Assembly: GCA_023388835.1 (NCBI GenBank)
Contig: JAEWFK010000041.1
Coordinates: 1 to 33,228, forward strand
Source of the DNA: Pseudomonadota bacterium
GTDB lineage: Bacteria > Pseudomonadota > Gammaproteobacteria > Burkholderiales > Burkholderiaceae_B
Reading direction: 5' to 3'
Length of the DNA: 33,228 nt
Positions 23,631 to 31,912 of this stretch are shown piece after piece. Below the pieces are notes generated by a model. The model had not been told where the DNA came from and ran no database searches. It saw nothing but the letters and a program-made list of their open reading frames with translations. How positions within the stretch are numbered: the first letter of the stretch is position 1; each line of letters begins with the position of its first letter. Position numbers and translations under genes: made by a program.

Positions 23631-24512
23631 ATGAAGCGCATCGTTCTCTTCCTGATGACCAACCTGGCCGTGCTGTTCGTGCTGAGCGCGACCATGAACG
23701 TGCTGGGTGTCGGTCGATACCTCACGGCCAACGGCCTGGACCTGACCCAGCTGCTGATATTCGCGGCAATCATCGGCTTTACCGGTTCGATCATATCGTT
23801 GCTGATCAGCAAACCCATGGCCAAGGCCAGCACGGGCGCCAGAGTCATCGACCCTCAGGCGCCCGCCAACGCCCGCGAGGCCTGGCTCCTCGATACGGTG
23901 CATCAACTGGCGGACCGCGCCGGCATCGGTCGGCCCGAAGTCGCCATCTATGATGGCGCGCCCAACGCCTTTGCGACCGGCGCCTTCAAGAACAACGCCC
24001 TGGTCGCCGTTTCGACCGGACTGCTGGAGAGCATGAACGAAGAAGAAGTGGCCGCCGTGCTGGGCCATGAAGTCGCTCACGTCGCCAATGGCGACATGAT
24101 TACCTTGACGCTGATCCAGGGCGTCGTGAACACCTTCGTGATCTTCCTTTCCCGTGTCGTCGGTTATTTCGTGGACCGCGTGTTGCTGAAAAATGACCGG
24201 GATGTCGGCATCGGCTTCTACGTGTCAGCGTTCATATGCGAGATCATCTTCGGCGTGTTGGCATCGATCATCGTGGCCTGGTTCTCGCGTCAGCGCGAGT
24301 ACCGCGCTGACGCCGGTTCCGCTGCCCTGCTGGGCTCACGCGAACCCATGATCCATGCACTGGCCCGTCTGGGCGGCATGGACGCCGGCGCCTTGCCGAA
24401 GAACTTCGAGTCTTCGGGGATTTCCGGTGGCAAGGCAATCAGCGCCTTGTTTTCATCGCACCCGCCCATTGCGTCACGGATCAACGCGCTGCATTCGCTG
24501 CAGCGCGTTTAA
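23631..24512 (+). CDS. htpX: Membrane zinc metalloprotease HtpX
   Basis: A 293-residue M48-family inner-membrane protease that takes part in quality control of membrane proteins together with FtsH. Two N-terminal hydrophobic helices (about 4-26 and 40-60) precede the zinc site HEVAH (146-150). A third hydrophobic region follows (about 163-183 and 196-218), and the third ligand is E223 in QREYRADAGSA. The C-terminal SSHPPIASRINAL is typical. The ATG has GGAG twelve bases upstream, a rather long spacing. It converges on the dienelactone hydrolase gene with a 6-base gap and a shared hairpin at 24530-24552. The upstream 186-base gap carries a heat-shock-like promoter. Confidence 0.96.
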   Translation: MKRIVLFLMTNLAVLFVLSATMNVLGVGRYLTANGLDLTQLLIFAAIIGFTGSIISLLISKPMAKASTGARVIDPQAPANAREAWLLDTVHQLADRAGIGRPEVAIYDGAPNAFATGAFKNNALVAVSTGLLESMNEEEVAAVLGHEVAHVANGDMITLTLIQGVVNTFVIFLSRVVGYFVDRVLLKNDRDVGIGFYVSAFICEIIFGVLASIIVAWFSRQREYRADAGSAALLGSREPMIHALARLGGMDAGALPKNFESSGISGGKAISALFSSHPPIASRINALHSLQRV

Positions 24513-24518
24513 GGCGGA

Positions 24519-25307
24519 TCAGTCCAAAAGGCGGTCGAACCACGCGACCGCCCTTCCCCAGGCATCGCTCGCATCGCGAGCGTTGTAACTGGGACGGTAG
24601 TCCGCATAGAAGGCGTGGCCGGATTCAGGGTAGACCTTGATGTGCGAGGCCCGGGCCGCCTCGCTACCCTGCTGCAAGGCTTCTTCCATGCGTCGGACAT
24701 CGGCCAACGGAATGCTGGCATCTTCGCCACCGTACAGACCCAGTACCGGCGCGTGCAAGCGTGCGGCGACATCGATGGGGTGCTCGGTCTGCAGGGGGCT
24801 ATGCCCGGTTGCAAGCTTGCCATACCAGGCGACGGCCGCCTTGCATTGGGAATTGTGCGCAGCATACATCCAGGTGAGTCGGCCGCCCCAACAGAAGCCG
24901 GTGACTCCCAGGCGCGTGGTGTCGGCGCCTTGGGTGGCCGCCCAGGCCACGCCGGAATCGAGGTCGCTCAACACCTGTTCGTCCGGCACTTTCGAGACGA
25001 TGTCGTTGATCAGCGCGCCCATGTCGGAATAGGCGGAGGCATCGCCCTGGCGCTGGTAGAGCTCCAGCCCGAGCGCCATGTAACCTTCGTGCGCCAGCCG
25101 GCGGCAGACGTCCTTGATATGCTCATGCAGGCCGAAGATTTCCTGGATGACCAATATGAGCGGAGGGCGTTCCACTGCGGCAGGAGCGGCAAAGTACGCC
25201 GACATGGCGCCATCGCGTACAGGGATCTCCACCATGCCATGGCGTAGGCCGTCCGCGCTGGTCTCGATGGTGCCGTTATTGCTGCCGGTAATTTTTGAAT
25301 AGCTCAT
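24519..25307 (-). CDS. Dienelactone hydrolase family protein
   Basis: A 262-residue alpha/beta hydrolase of the dienelactone hydrolase family. The nucleophile is C139 in GVTGFCWGGR, with D196 (YGGEDASIP) and H231 (ESGHAFY) completing the triad and E56 (IQEIFGL) in the position that activates the cysteine. Classic members cleave dienelactone in chlorocatechol breakdown, but stand-alone chromosomal copies like this one usually have no known substrate. The ATG at 25305-25307 has a perfect AGGAGG four to five bases upstream. It lies 62 bases after polA on the same strand, with a small GC hairpin between (GCCGGC arms at 25330-25335 and 25341-25346). Confidence 0.92.
   Translation of the reverse strand: MSYSKITGSNNGTIETSADGLRHGMVEIPVRDGAMSAYFAAPAAVERPPLILVIQEIFGLHEHIKDVCRRLAHEGYMALGLELYQRQGDASAYSDMGALINDIVSKVPDEQVLSDLDSGVAWAATQGADTTRLGVTGFCWGGRLTWMYAAHNSQCKAAVAWYGKLATGHSPLQTEHPIDVAARLHAPVLGLYGGEDASIPLADVRRMEEALQQGSEAARASHIKVYPESGHAFYADYRPSYNARDASDAWGRAVAWFDRLLD
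24530..24552 (-). terminator. Intrinsic-type terminator in the 3' end of the dienelactone hydrolase gene
   Basis: GGCGGTCG (24530-24537) and CGACCGCC (24545-24552) make a perfect 8-base stem with a 7-base loop. On the minus strand it is followed by UUUU. The hairpin lies within the last eleven codons, so it would stop the hydrolase transcript just past its end and can also block htpX read-through from the other side. Confidence 0.55.
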
Positions 25308-25369
25308 GATCCCTCCTGTGGTGGTCGCCGCCGGCACGCGGCCGGCCCTTAGCTTGAAAACACTGAATC

Positions 25370-28081
25370 CTAGTGAGCCTGCTCCCAGTTCGCGCCGATA
25401 CCGACCTCTGCAGCCAACGGCACGGTGAGTTCGGCCACTGCGCACATGAGGCGCGGCAGGCGGCCGGCGACAATTTCGACTTCGTCAGCGGGGACATCGA
25501 GCACGAGCTCATCGTGCACCTGCATCACGAGCCGGGCGCGCATGCCTTCGTCACGCAGCCAGTCCTCAACCGCCACCATCGCCATTTTGATGAGATCGGC
25601 AGCCGTACCCTGCACCGGTGCGTTGATCGCTGCGCGTTCGGCGGCGGCCCGCCGCGGCCCTTTCGCGCCGCGCAGGTCGGGCAGCCAAATTCGGCGCCCG
25701 AAAACGGTTTCCACATAGCCTTGGTCGCCGGCCCGGGCGCGGACGCCTTCCATGTAACGCGCCACCCCGGGGTAACGGGTGAAGTAGCGGTCGATATAGG
25801 CTTTGGCGGCATCACGCGTGATGCCCAAGTTGGAGGCGAGCCCGAACTCGCCCATGCCGTAGATCAGGCCGAAGTTGATGGCCTTGGCGGCCCGCCGCTG
25901 CTCTGATGTCACGGCATCGAGCCCCACCCCGAAGACCTCGGAGGCCGTGGCGCGATGGATGTCCTGTTCCTCTATGAACGCATTGCGCAGATTGTCATCA
26001 TCGGCCATATGGGCCATGATCCGCAGCTCAATCTGGGAATAGTCCGCCGATACGATCTGGCCGTCACCGGCCACGAAGGCCGTGCGCACACGGCGGCCTT
26101 CAGCGGTCCGGACAGGGATGTTCTGCAGATTCGGGTCGGACGAGGCAAGCCGCCCTGTAACGACCGCCGCCTGTGTGTAACGCGTGTGGATGCGCCCGGT
26201 GGTGGCGTTGATCATCTTGGGCAGCTTGTCGGTATAGGTAGACTTGAGTTTGGCCAGGGACCGATATTCCAGAATCAGCGCGGGCAGCGGGTAATCCAGC
26301 GCGAGCCGGTTGAGCACTTCCTCATCAGTCGACGGGGCGCCGCTCGCCGTCTTGCGCACCACCGGCAGCTGCATGCGCTGGAACAGAATTTCGCCCAATT
26401 GTTTGGGGGAATTCAAGTTGAAGGGCTGCCCCGCGATATCGTATACCTTGCGTTCGAGTTCGAGCATCTGGCGCCCCATCTCGTGGCTCTGCATCGCCAG
26501 CACGTGGGGATCGACCTTGACGCCGTTGCGCTCAATGGTGGTGAGCACTTCGGAACAGCGGATTTCGAGCTTGTAGATCGCTTCCAGGCCCGGTTCGGCC
26601 GCAATCTTGGGACGCAGTATCTGATGCAGCTGCCACGTAAAATCAGCATCTTCGCAGGCGTATTGAGCGGCTTTCTCGACTTCGACTTCATCGAAACAGA
26701 TCTGCTTGGCGCCCTTGCCGCAGATTTCTTCGTAGGTGGACCCGCTGCGGCCCAGCCAGCGTTCGCTGAGTTCCTGAAGGTTCACACGCCGGTGCGATTC
26801 CCAGACATAAGACTGCAGCATGGTGTCTTCAGTGACCCCTGCCAGGCGGACGCCTTCATTGGCAAGCACATGGGCATCGTATTTGGCATTGTGCAGCAGC
26901 TTGGCGGCGGCCGGGTTCTCGAGCCAGGGGCGCAAACGCTCAAGGACCTGATCCTTCGGAAGCTGAACCACTCCGTCGGGCCCGCGGTGTGCCACCGGTA
27001 TATAGCAGGCCACGCCGCCGGCTGTCGCAAGCGACAAGCCCACCAGACGCGCGGCCATCGGGTCGAGCGAAGTCGTTTCGGTATCGACGGCCACGAGCTC
27101 GCCGGCCTCAATGGAAGCGACCCAGCGATCGAGGTCTTCGAAGCTGAGGACAGTCTCGTAAGCGGCAGGCGGCGCGGGCGGCGCGTTGATCGCCACACGT
27201 GCATCCTGGACCGGCACGCGATCGGCATCGCCGGTGAGTTCGCGCAACCAGTTTCTAAACCCGTAGTGTTCGAACAGCTCAATGAGCGCGGCATGGTCGG
27301 ACGGACGCGGGATAAGGGAATCCAGGCTGTCCACCACATCGACATCGCAATCGACCTTGATGGTGACCAACTGCCTGGTGAGCGGGAAGTTCGGGATGGT
27401 GTTGCGCAGATTTTCGCCGGCCACGCCCTTGATGCTGCCAGCCTGTTCCACCAGCGATTCAATGGACCCATATTCAGTCAACCAGCGGACTGCGGTCTTG
27501 GGACCCACTTTGGGTACGCCTGGAATGTTGTCCACCGCGTCGCCCGTGAGCATGAGATAATCGACAATCCGCGAGGGCGCAACACCGAATTTATCCATGA
27601 CGCCCTGAACGTTCAGGCGCTCCCCATTCATCGTATTGACCAGCTCCACGTGTTCATTGACGAGCTGGGCCAGGTCCTTGTCGCCCGTCGAGATGACCGT
27701 GTGGACATTCTGGGCCGTGGCCTGGCAAGCCAGGGTGCCAATGATGTCGTCGGCTTCGACGCCCGGCACCGAAATCACCGCCCAACCCATAGCCGCCACC
27801 GCCCGGTGTATCGGTTCGACCTGGGCGGCCAGGTCTTCCGGCATCGATGGCCGATGTCCCTTATAGTCGGAATACAGCTCTTCGCGGAAAGTCTTGCCCC
27901 TGGCATCGAATACGCATGCCGCGTAATCCGCCTTGTGTTCCGAAATCAGTCTCCTTAACATGGAGATGACCCCGTACAGCGCGCCGGTCGGCTCGCCCTT
28001 TGCATTACGCAGATCCGGCATAGCGTGATAGGCCCTGTACAGATAGCTGGACCCATCAACAAGCAACAAGGTTTTTTTCAT
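25370..28081 (-). CDS. polA: DNA polymerase I
   Basis: A 903-residue three-domain polymerase for Okazaki-fragment processing and repair. The 5' nuclease domain is at about 1-290 (LLLVDGSSYLYRAYHA start, GVEADDIIGTLA). The 3'-5' exonuclease is intact, with VAVDTETTSLD, HNAKYDAHVL and the YACEDADFTW motif, so proofreading should be active. The polymerase domain has motif A ADYSQIELRIMAH, motif B RRAAKAINFGLIYGMG and motif C VMQVHDELVLD. ATG 28079-28081 gives MKKTLLLVDGSS; a TTG two codons upstream is open but less likely. The start codon overlaps, on the other strand, the ATG of the LOG-family gene. No clear ribosome site is seen. Confidence 0.97.
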   Translation of the reverse strand: MKKTLLLVDGSSYLYRAYHAMPDLRNAKGEPTGALYGVISMLRRLISEHKADYAACVFDARGKTFREELYSDYKGHRPSMPEDLAAQVEPIHRAVAAMGWAVISVPGVEADDIIGTLACQATAQNVHTVISTGDKDLAQLVNEHVELVNTMNGERLNVQGVMDKFGVAPSRIVDYLMLTGDAVDNIPGVPKVGPKTAVRWLTEYGSIESLVEQAGSIKGVAGENLRNTIPNFPLTRQLVTIKVDCDVDVVDSLDSLIPRPSDHAALIELFEHYGFRNWLRELTGDADRVPVQDARVAINAPPAPPAAYETVLSFEDLDRWVASIEAGELVAVDTETTSLDPMAARLVGLSLATAGGVACYIPVAHRGPDGVVQLPKDQVLERLRPWLENPAAAKLLHNAKYDAHVLANEGVRLAGVTEDTMLQSYVWESHRRVNLQELSERWLGRSGSTYEEICGKGAKQICFDEVEVEKAAQYACEDADFTWQLHQILRPKIAAEPGLEAIYKLEIRCSEVLTTIERNGVKVDPHVLAMQSHEMGRQMLELERKVYDIAGQPFNLNSPKQLGEILFQRMQLPVVRKTASGAPSTDEEVLNRLALDYPLPALILEYRSLAKLKSTYTDKLPKMINATTGRIHTRYTQAAVVTGRLASSDPNLQNIPVRTAEGRRVRTAFVAGDGQIVSADYSQIELRIMAHMADDDNLRNAFIEEQDIHRATASEVFGVGLDAVTSEQRRAAKAINFGLIYGMGEFGLASNLGITRDAAKAYIDRYFTRYPGVARYMEGVRARAGDQGYVETVFGRRIWLPDLRGAKGPRRAAAERAAINAPVQGTAADLIKMAMVAVEDWLRDEGMRARLVMQVHDELVLDVPADEVEIVAGRLPRLMCAVAELTVPLAAEVGIGANWEQAH

Positions 28082-28784
28082 GTCCAATAAAATCGTCCGT
28101 TTGCCGGCAACACAGCAGATTCCCCGGATTATGTCAGAGATGGAGGCCGCTGCGGAAACCCTCCAGGAAATGGGCTGGGGCGTCAGCGTCTTCGGAAGCG
28201 CCCGTATCCAGCCCGATTCCCCGTACTACCACCTGGCCGAAGCGCTGGGTAAACGGCTGGCTGATTCCGGCCTGACTTTGATTGCGGGGGGCGGCCCCGG
28301 CATCATGGAAGCGGCCAACAAGGGCGCTTACGAAGCCGGTGGTCAAAGCATCGGCCTGAACATCTCGCTTCCGCGCGAGAAGCACAACAATCGTTATCAA
28401 ACGCACAGCCTGCAGTTCGATTACTTCTATTCCCGCAAGGCGACCTTCTTCATGCACAGCGCGGCCTACATCGCCCTGCCGGGCGGCTTCGGCACGCTGG
28501 ATGAATTGTTTGAAGTCACTACGCTTGTGCAGACACGGAAGATCCCGTTCGCACCGATCGTGCTGATCGGCACTGAGTTCTGGTCGGGCCTACTGGACTG
28601 GATACAGAGCCATCTGCTGGCGAATGGATTGATCAGCCCCAAGGACATCGATCTTTTCTTTGTAACCGACGACATCGAGGCCGCCATGGAGCACATCCAT
28701 ACTTCCTGTGCGGACTGCTTCGCCCGTGACCAGGAGCCCACGCTGCCCATTGAACGGGAAAGCAGCGCCGACAGCGTTCAGTAA
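28080..28784 (+). CDS. LOG-family protein (TIGR00730 / lysine decarboxylase-like Rossmann fold)
   Basis: A 234-residue member of the LOG family (nucleoside 5'-monophosphate phosphoribohydrolases; the plant enzyme releases free cytokinins). Both family motifs are present: AGGGPGIMEAANKGA near 69-83 and PGGFGTLDELFE (134-145). Catalytic Arg and Glu are expected in the YSRKATFF and GTLDE segments. In bacteria the natural substrate is often unclear; some cleave AMP. The ATG at 28080 overlaps the polA ATG on the opposite strand and has only a weak AAGG eight bases upstream. A second ATG at 28131 is possible but would drop residues that read as protein-like (VRLPATQQIPRIM). The older name lysine decarboxylase is misleading. 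Confidence 0.9.
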   Translation: MSNKIVRLPATQQIPRIMSEMEAAAETLQEMGWGVSVFGSARIQPDSPYYHLAEALGKRLADSGLTLIAGGGPGIMEAANKGAYEAGGQSIGLNISLPREKHNNRYQTHSLQFDYFYSRKATFFMHSAAYIALPGGFGTLDELFEVTTLVQTRKIPFAPIVLIGTEFWSGLLDWIQSHLLANGLISPKDIDLFFVTDDIEAAMEHIHTSCADCFARDQEPTLPIERESSADSVQ

Positions 28785-28803
28785 ATCGCTCACACAGCAT
28801 TCG

Positions 28804-28828
28804 GCGCCGGCATAAGATTGGCCGGCGC
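28804..28828. terminator. Hairpin between convergent LOG gene and typA
   Basis: GCGCCGGC (28804-28811) and GCCGGCGC (28821-28828) form a perfect 8-base GC stem with a 9-base loop in the 107-base gap. There is no U-run on either strand, so it would be a Rho-assisted or 3'-protecting structure. Nothing else is seen in the gap. Confidence 0.4.
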
Positions 28829-28891
28829 GGGGGGTGCCTTGTGCGAACATCCTGTGCTCGCCGTCGGCCCTCCCCCGATAATGCCGCGGGC

Positions 28892-30721
28892 TCAGGCGGC
28901 GGAACCACCTTCCCGCGCCATACGGCGCCGCTCGTGCTCCTGCAGATAACGCTTGCGCAGGCGGATGGAGCTGGGTGTGACTTCGACCAGCTCGTCTTCG
29001 TCGATGAACTCGACTGCGTACTCGAGAGTGAGATCGACGGGCGGCACCAGATCAATGTGCTCGTCTTTGCCTGACGCACGCACGTTGGTGAGCTTCTTTT
29101 CACGTATGGGGTTAACGACCAGATCGTTGTCACGGCTGTGGATGCCGATGATCATCCCTTCATACAGAGGCTCTTGAGGCGAGACGAACATGCGACCGCG
29201 CTCCTGAAGCTTCCACAATGCGTAAGCCACGGCTTGGCCGTCGTCCTGGCTGATCAACACGCCGTTGCGCCGCTCGCCCAGGCTGCCTTCCTTGATCGCA
29301 CCGTAATCATCGAAGATATGGCTCATCAGGCCGGTGCCGCGCGTAAGGTTAAGGAAGTCGGTCTGGAAGCCGATCAGGCCCCGTGCCGGAATCCGGTATT
29401 CCAGACGCGTACGGCCACGTCCGTCGGCCACCATATCGAGCATTTCGCCCTTGCGGCGACCCAGCTCTTCCATGACGCCGCCTTGGTGATGGTCTTCGAC
29501 ATCGACGGTCAGCAGCTCGTACGGCTCCATGCGCACGCCGTCGATTTCCTTGAACATCACGCGGGGACGCGAAACGGCAAGCTCGTAGCCTTCCCGGCGC
29601 ATGTTCTCGATGAGGATGGTCAAGTGCAGCTCACCGCGTCCGCAGACTTCGAACACGGTGTCGTCGTCGGTCTCGTTGACGCGCAGCGCGACATTGGACT
29701 TCAGTTCGAGGTCCAGGCGTTCGCGCAATTGGCGGCTCGTGACGAACTTGCCTTCGCGACCGGCCAGCGGCGAGGTGTTCACCATGAAGTTCATAGTGAG
29801 CGTGGGTTCGTCGATACGCAGCATGGGCAAGGGCTCGGGCTTGGCCGGATCCATCAGCGTGCAGCCGATACCGATGTCCTCGATACCGTTTATCAGCACG
29901 ATGTCGCCGGCTTCCGCTTCGTCCACCACCACACGCTCCAGGCCTTTGAACTTGAGCACCTGATTGACGCGGCCCTTGAACGGCTTGCCTTCCGGCCCGA
30001 ACTGGACGACGACGTCTTGTGCCGCACGCAGGCGGCCCCGGTTGATCCGACCCACACCGATCTTGCCTACGTAACTGCTGTAGTCCAGCGAGATGATCTG
30101 CATCTGCAACGGGCCTTCGGCGTCGTCGTCGCGCTGCGGCACATGCTGCAGGATGGTATCAAAGAGCGGTCGCATGTCGCCATCACGCACGTCTTCGTTC
30201 AGGCCGGCGTAACCGGACAGGCCCGATGCGTAGATGATCGGAAAGTCCAGCTGTTCTTCAGTGGCGCCCAGCTTGTCGAACAAATCGAAAGTCGCGTTGA
30301 TGGCGTGGTCAGGCCGTGCACCGGGGCGGTCGATCTTGTTCACCACCACAATCGGTTTCAGACCCAGGGCGAGCGCCTTGCGGGTCACGAAGCGCGTCTG
30401 CGGCATGGGGCCTTCGACGGCGTCCACAAGCAACAGCACCCCGTCCACCATGGAAAGCACGCGTTCGACTTCGCCGCCGAAGTCGGCGTGTCCCGGCGTA
30501 TCGATGATGTTGATATGCACGCCCTCGTACTCCACCGCGCAGTTCTTGGCGAGAATGGTGATTCCGCGTTCCTTCTCGATATCGCCGGAGTCCATGACCC
30601 GTTCGGCAACCTGCTGGTTGTCGCGGAAGGTTCCTGCCTGGCGGAGCAATTGATCGACCAGCGTCGTCTTGCCGTGATCGACGTGCGCGATGATCGCCAC
30701 ATTACGCAATGCGCGTTTCAT
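28892..30721 (-). CDS. typA: Ribosome-associated GTPase TypA/BipA
   Basis: A 609-residue translational GTPase related to EF-G that supports 50S assembly and stress and cold growth. G1 is AHVDHGKTT (12-20), G3 DTPGH (73-77) and G4 NKID (127-130). The RGITI switch I segment is at 51-55. The C-terminal domain specific to BipA includes RIPARGLIGFQTDFLNLTRGTG. ATG 30719-30721 overlaps the truB TGA (ATGA), with AAGGA six bases upstream, so translation is coupled to truB. It is the last gene of the infB-rbfA-truB-typA run. Long antisense open frames over this gene are coding shadows. Confidence 0.97.
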   Translation of the reverse strand: MKRALRNVAIIAHVDHGKTTLVDQLLRQAGTFRDNQQVAERVMDSGDIEKERGITILAKNCAVEYEGVHINIIDTPGHADFGGEVERVLSMVDGVLLLVDAVEGPMPQTRFVTRKALALGLKPIVVVNKIDRPGARPDHAINATFDLFDKLGATEEQLDFPIIYASGLSGYAGLNEDVRDGDMRPLFDTILQHVPQRDDDAEGPLQMQIISLDYSSYVGKIGVGRINRGRLRAAQDVVVQFGPEGKPFKGRVNQVLKFKGLERVVVDEAEAGDIVLINGIEDIGIGCTLMDPAKPEPLPMLRIDEPTLTMNFMVNTSPLAGREGKFVTSRQLRERLDLELKSNVALRVNETDDDTVFEVCGRGELHLTILIENMRREGYELAVSRPRVMFKEIDGVRMEPYELLTVDVEDHHQGGVMEELGRRKGEMLDMVADGRGRTRLEYRIPARGLIGFQTDFLNLTRGTGLMSHIFDDYGAIKEGSLGERRNGVLISQDDGQAVAYALWKLQERGRMFVSPQEPLYEGMIIGIHSRDNDLVVNPIREKKLTNVRASGKDEHIDLVPPVDLTLEYAVEFIDEDELVEVTPSSIRLRKRYLQEHERRRMAREGGSAA

Positions 30722-31473
30722 ATTTCATCCTTCTGTGGAAGAGGTGCAGGCATCAGGCCTGCAGGTAATGCGTTCAATGAGATAAGGACCTGCTGGGGCT
30801 GGTCCATGGCCTGCAATGGTTCGAGACCGACGGCATCGTCAATGTCGAAGGGACCGACACGCGTGCGGCGCAGCGCCACCAGATGCGCGAAGCCGCCCAG
30901 CTTGCGACCAATGTCCTGAGCCAGTGTCCGGATATAGGTGCCCTTGCTGCAATCCACAAGGAGGCGGGCCTGCATGCCGTCGAACTCAACCAGTTCCAGC
31001 CTATGGATATTCACCCGACGCGCAGGCCGCTCCAGTTCTATGCCCTGACGGGCATACTCGTACAGAGGCTTGCCATCCCGCTTAAGGGCGGAATACATCG
31101 GCGGAATCTGCTCGATCTCGCCCCGGAATCCGGTCAACACTTCAAGCAGCGAATCGCGTGCCACGCCCGTGAAGCCTTCCGGCGCACGGGCGGTCACATG
31201 GCCGGTCAGGTCGCCGCTGTCGGTTTCCTCACCAAAGCGAAGGGTCGCCTCGTAGCATTTATCGGCTTCCAGCATGGTGCCGCAGATCTTCGTCGCCCGG
31301 CCCAGGCAGCAGACCAGCAGCCCGGTGGCGAAAGGATCAAGCGTACCCGTATGCCCGGCCTTGCGAGCGTCGAGCGTGCGTCGAGCACGCTGGAGGGCGT
31401 GGTTGCTGGACAGGCCTTCCGGTTTGTCCAGCAACAGGACACCGTCGAGCAGCTGCCCGCGTCGTCTTGCCAT
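30718..31473 (-). CDS. truB: tRNA pseudouridine(55) synthase TruB
   Basis: A 251-residue enzyme that makes pseudouridine 55 in the T-loop of tRNAs. The catalytic Asp is D46 in AGHTGTLDPFATGLL. Other family segments are GVLLLDKPEGLSSN at the N terminus, IPPMYSALKRDGKPLYEYAR in the middle and CSKGTYIRTLAQDIG around 180. The C-terminal part is short relative to E. coli TruB (314 residues), so the PUA-like tail is reduced. ATG 31471-31473 has no strong ribosome site. An intrinsic-type terminator hairpin with five U lies about 17-40 bases upstream, at the end of rbfA, so truB-typA expression may depend on partial read-through. Confidence 0.95.
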   Translation of the reverse strand: MARRRGQLLDGVLLLDKPEGLSSNHALQRARRTLDARKAGHTGTLDPFATGLLVCCLGRATKICGTMLEADKCYEATLRFGEETDSGDLTGHVTARAPEGFTGVARDSLLEVLTGFRGEIEQIPPMYSALKRDGKPLYEYARQGIELERPARRVNIHRLELVEFDGMQARLLVDCSKGTYIRTLAQDIGRKLGGFAHLVALRRTRVGPFDIDDAVGLEPLQAMDQPQQVLISLNALPAGLMPAPLPQKDEI

Positions 31474-31490
31474 TGTTGTTTAGTCCAGGG

Positions 31491-31515
31491 AAAAACGACG
31501 ACTCAGCGGTCGTCG
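31491..31515 (-). terminator. Intrinsic terminator at the rbfA stop, before truB
   Basis: CGACGAC (31496-31502) and GTCGTCG (31509-31515) form a perfect 7-base stem with a 6-base loop. On the minus strand the stem is followed directly by UUUUU (complement of 31491-31495). The rbfA stop codon is in the loop. It lies inside what is otherwise a continuous infB-rbfA-truB-typA operon, so it may act as a partial terminator. Confidence 0.65.
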
Positions 31516-31907
31516 GGGTCGTCCGGGGGCGGGAGCGCATCGTCGCCATCATTGCGATTGGCTTGGTCGATGAGCCGGGAGAGATGCAGGCCGCGCACGA
31601 TGCCTTCATCGTGGATGAAGCGCAGCGTAGGCACAGTATGAATGTGCAGAAGCTTGAAAAGCAGGGAATGGAACCAGCCGGCCTTTTCGTTGAGCACCGC
31701 GGCTGCGGCCTCCGGTTCGGAACCGAGCACGGTGAAGTAGACCTTCGCATGCGCGTAGTCGGGGGAGAGATCGACGCTGGTAAGCGTGATCAGCCCCGAA
31801 CGCGACACGTCGATCTCGCGCTGGATGATGCCGGCCAGATCCTTCTGGATCTGGTCGGCAAGCCGGGTGTTCCGGCCTGCGTTCTGTCGAGTCTTGTGTC
31901 GAGCCAT
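31503..31907 (-). CDS. rbfA: Ribosome-binding factor A
   Basis: A 134-residue KH-fold protein that binds immature 30S subunits and is needed for 16S rRNA 5'-end maturation and cold growth. The family core is visible: RLADQIQKDLAGIIQREI, then YAHAKVYFTVLGSE, and VPTLRFIHDEG near the C terminus. The tail is acidic (NDGDDALPPPDDPDDR). ATG 31905-31907 gives MARHKTRQNAGR; the longer in-frame extension to 32072 overlaps infB and is not family-like. It begins 5 bases after the infB stop, the usual order in proteobacteria, and its stop is inside the terminator hairpin described at 31491-31515. Confidence 0.96.
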   Translation of the reverse strand: MARHKTRQNAGRNTRLADQIQKDLAGIIQREIDVSRSGLITLTSVDLSPDYAHAKVYFTVLGSEPEAAAAVLNEKAGWFHSLLFKLLHIHTVPTLRFIHDEGIVRGLHLSRLIDQANRNDGDDALPPPDDPDDR

Positions 31908-31912
31908 AATGA

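Noticed and set aside
25955..27958. Very long open frame antisense to polA
   Set aside because: Mirrors the codon pattern of polA on the other strand; its translation is His/Arg/Gly-rich with no recognisable domain, and polA is certain. A typical GC-rich coding shadow.
29138..30919. Long open frame antisense to typA
   Set aside because: Same reason: typA on the minus strand is a complete, motif-bearing gene.
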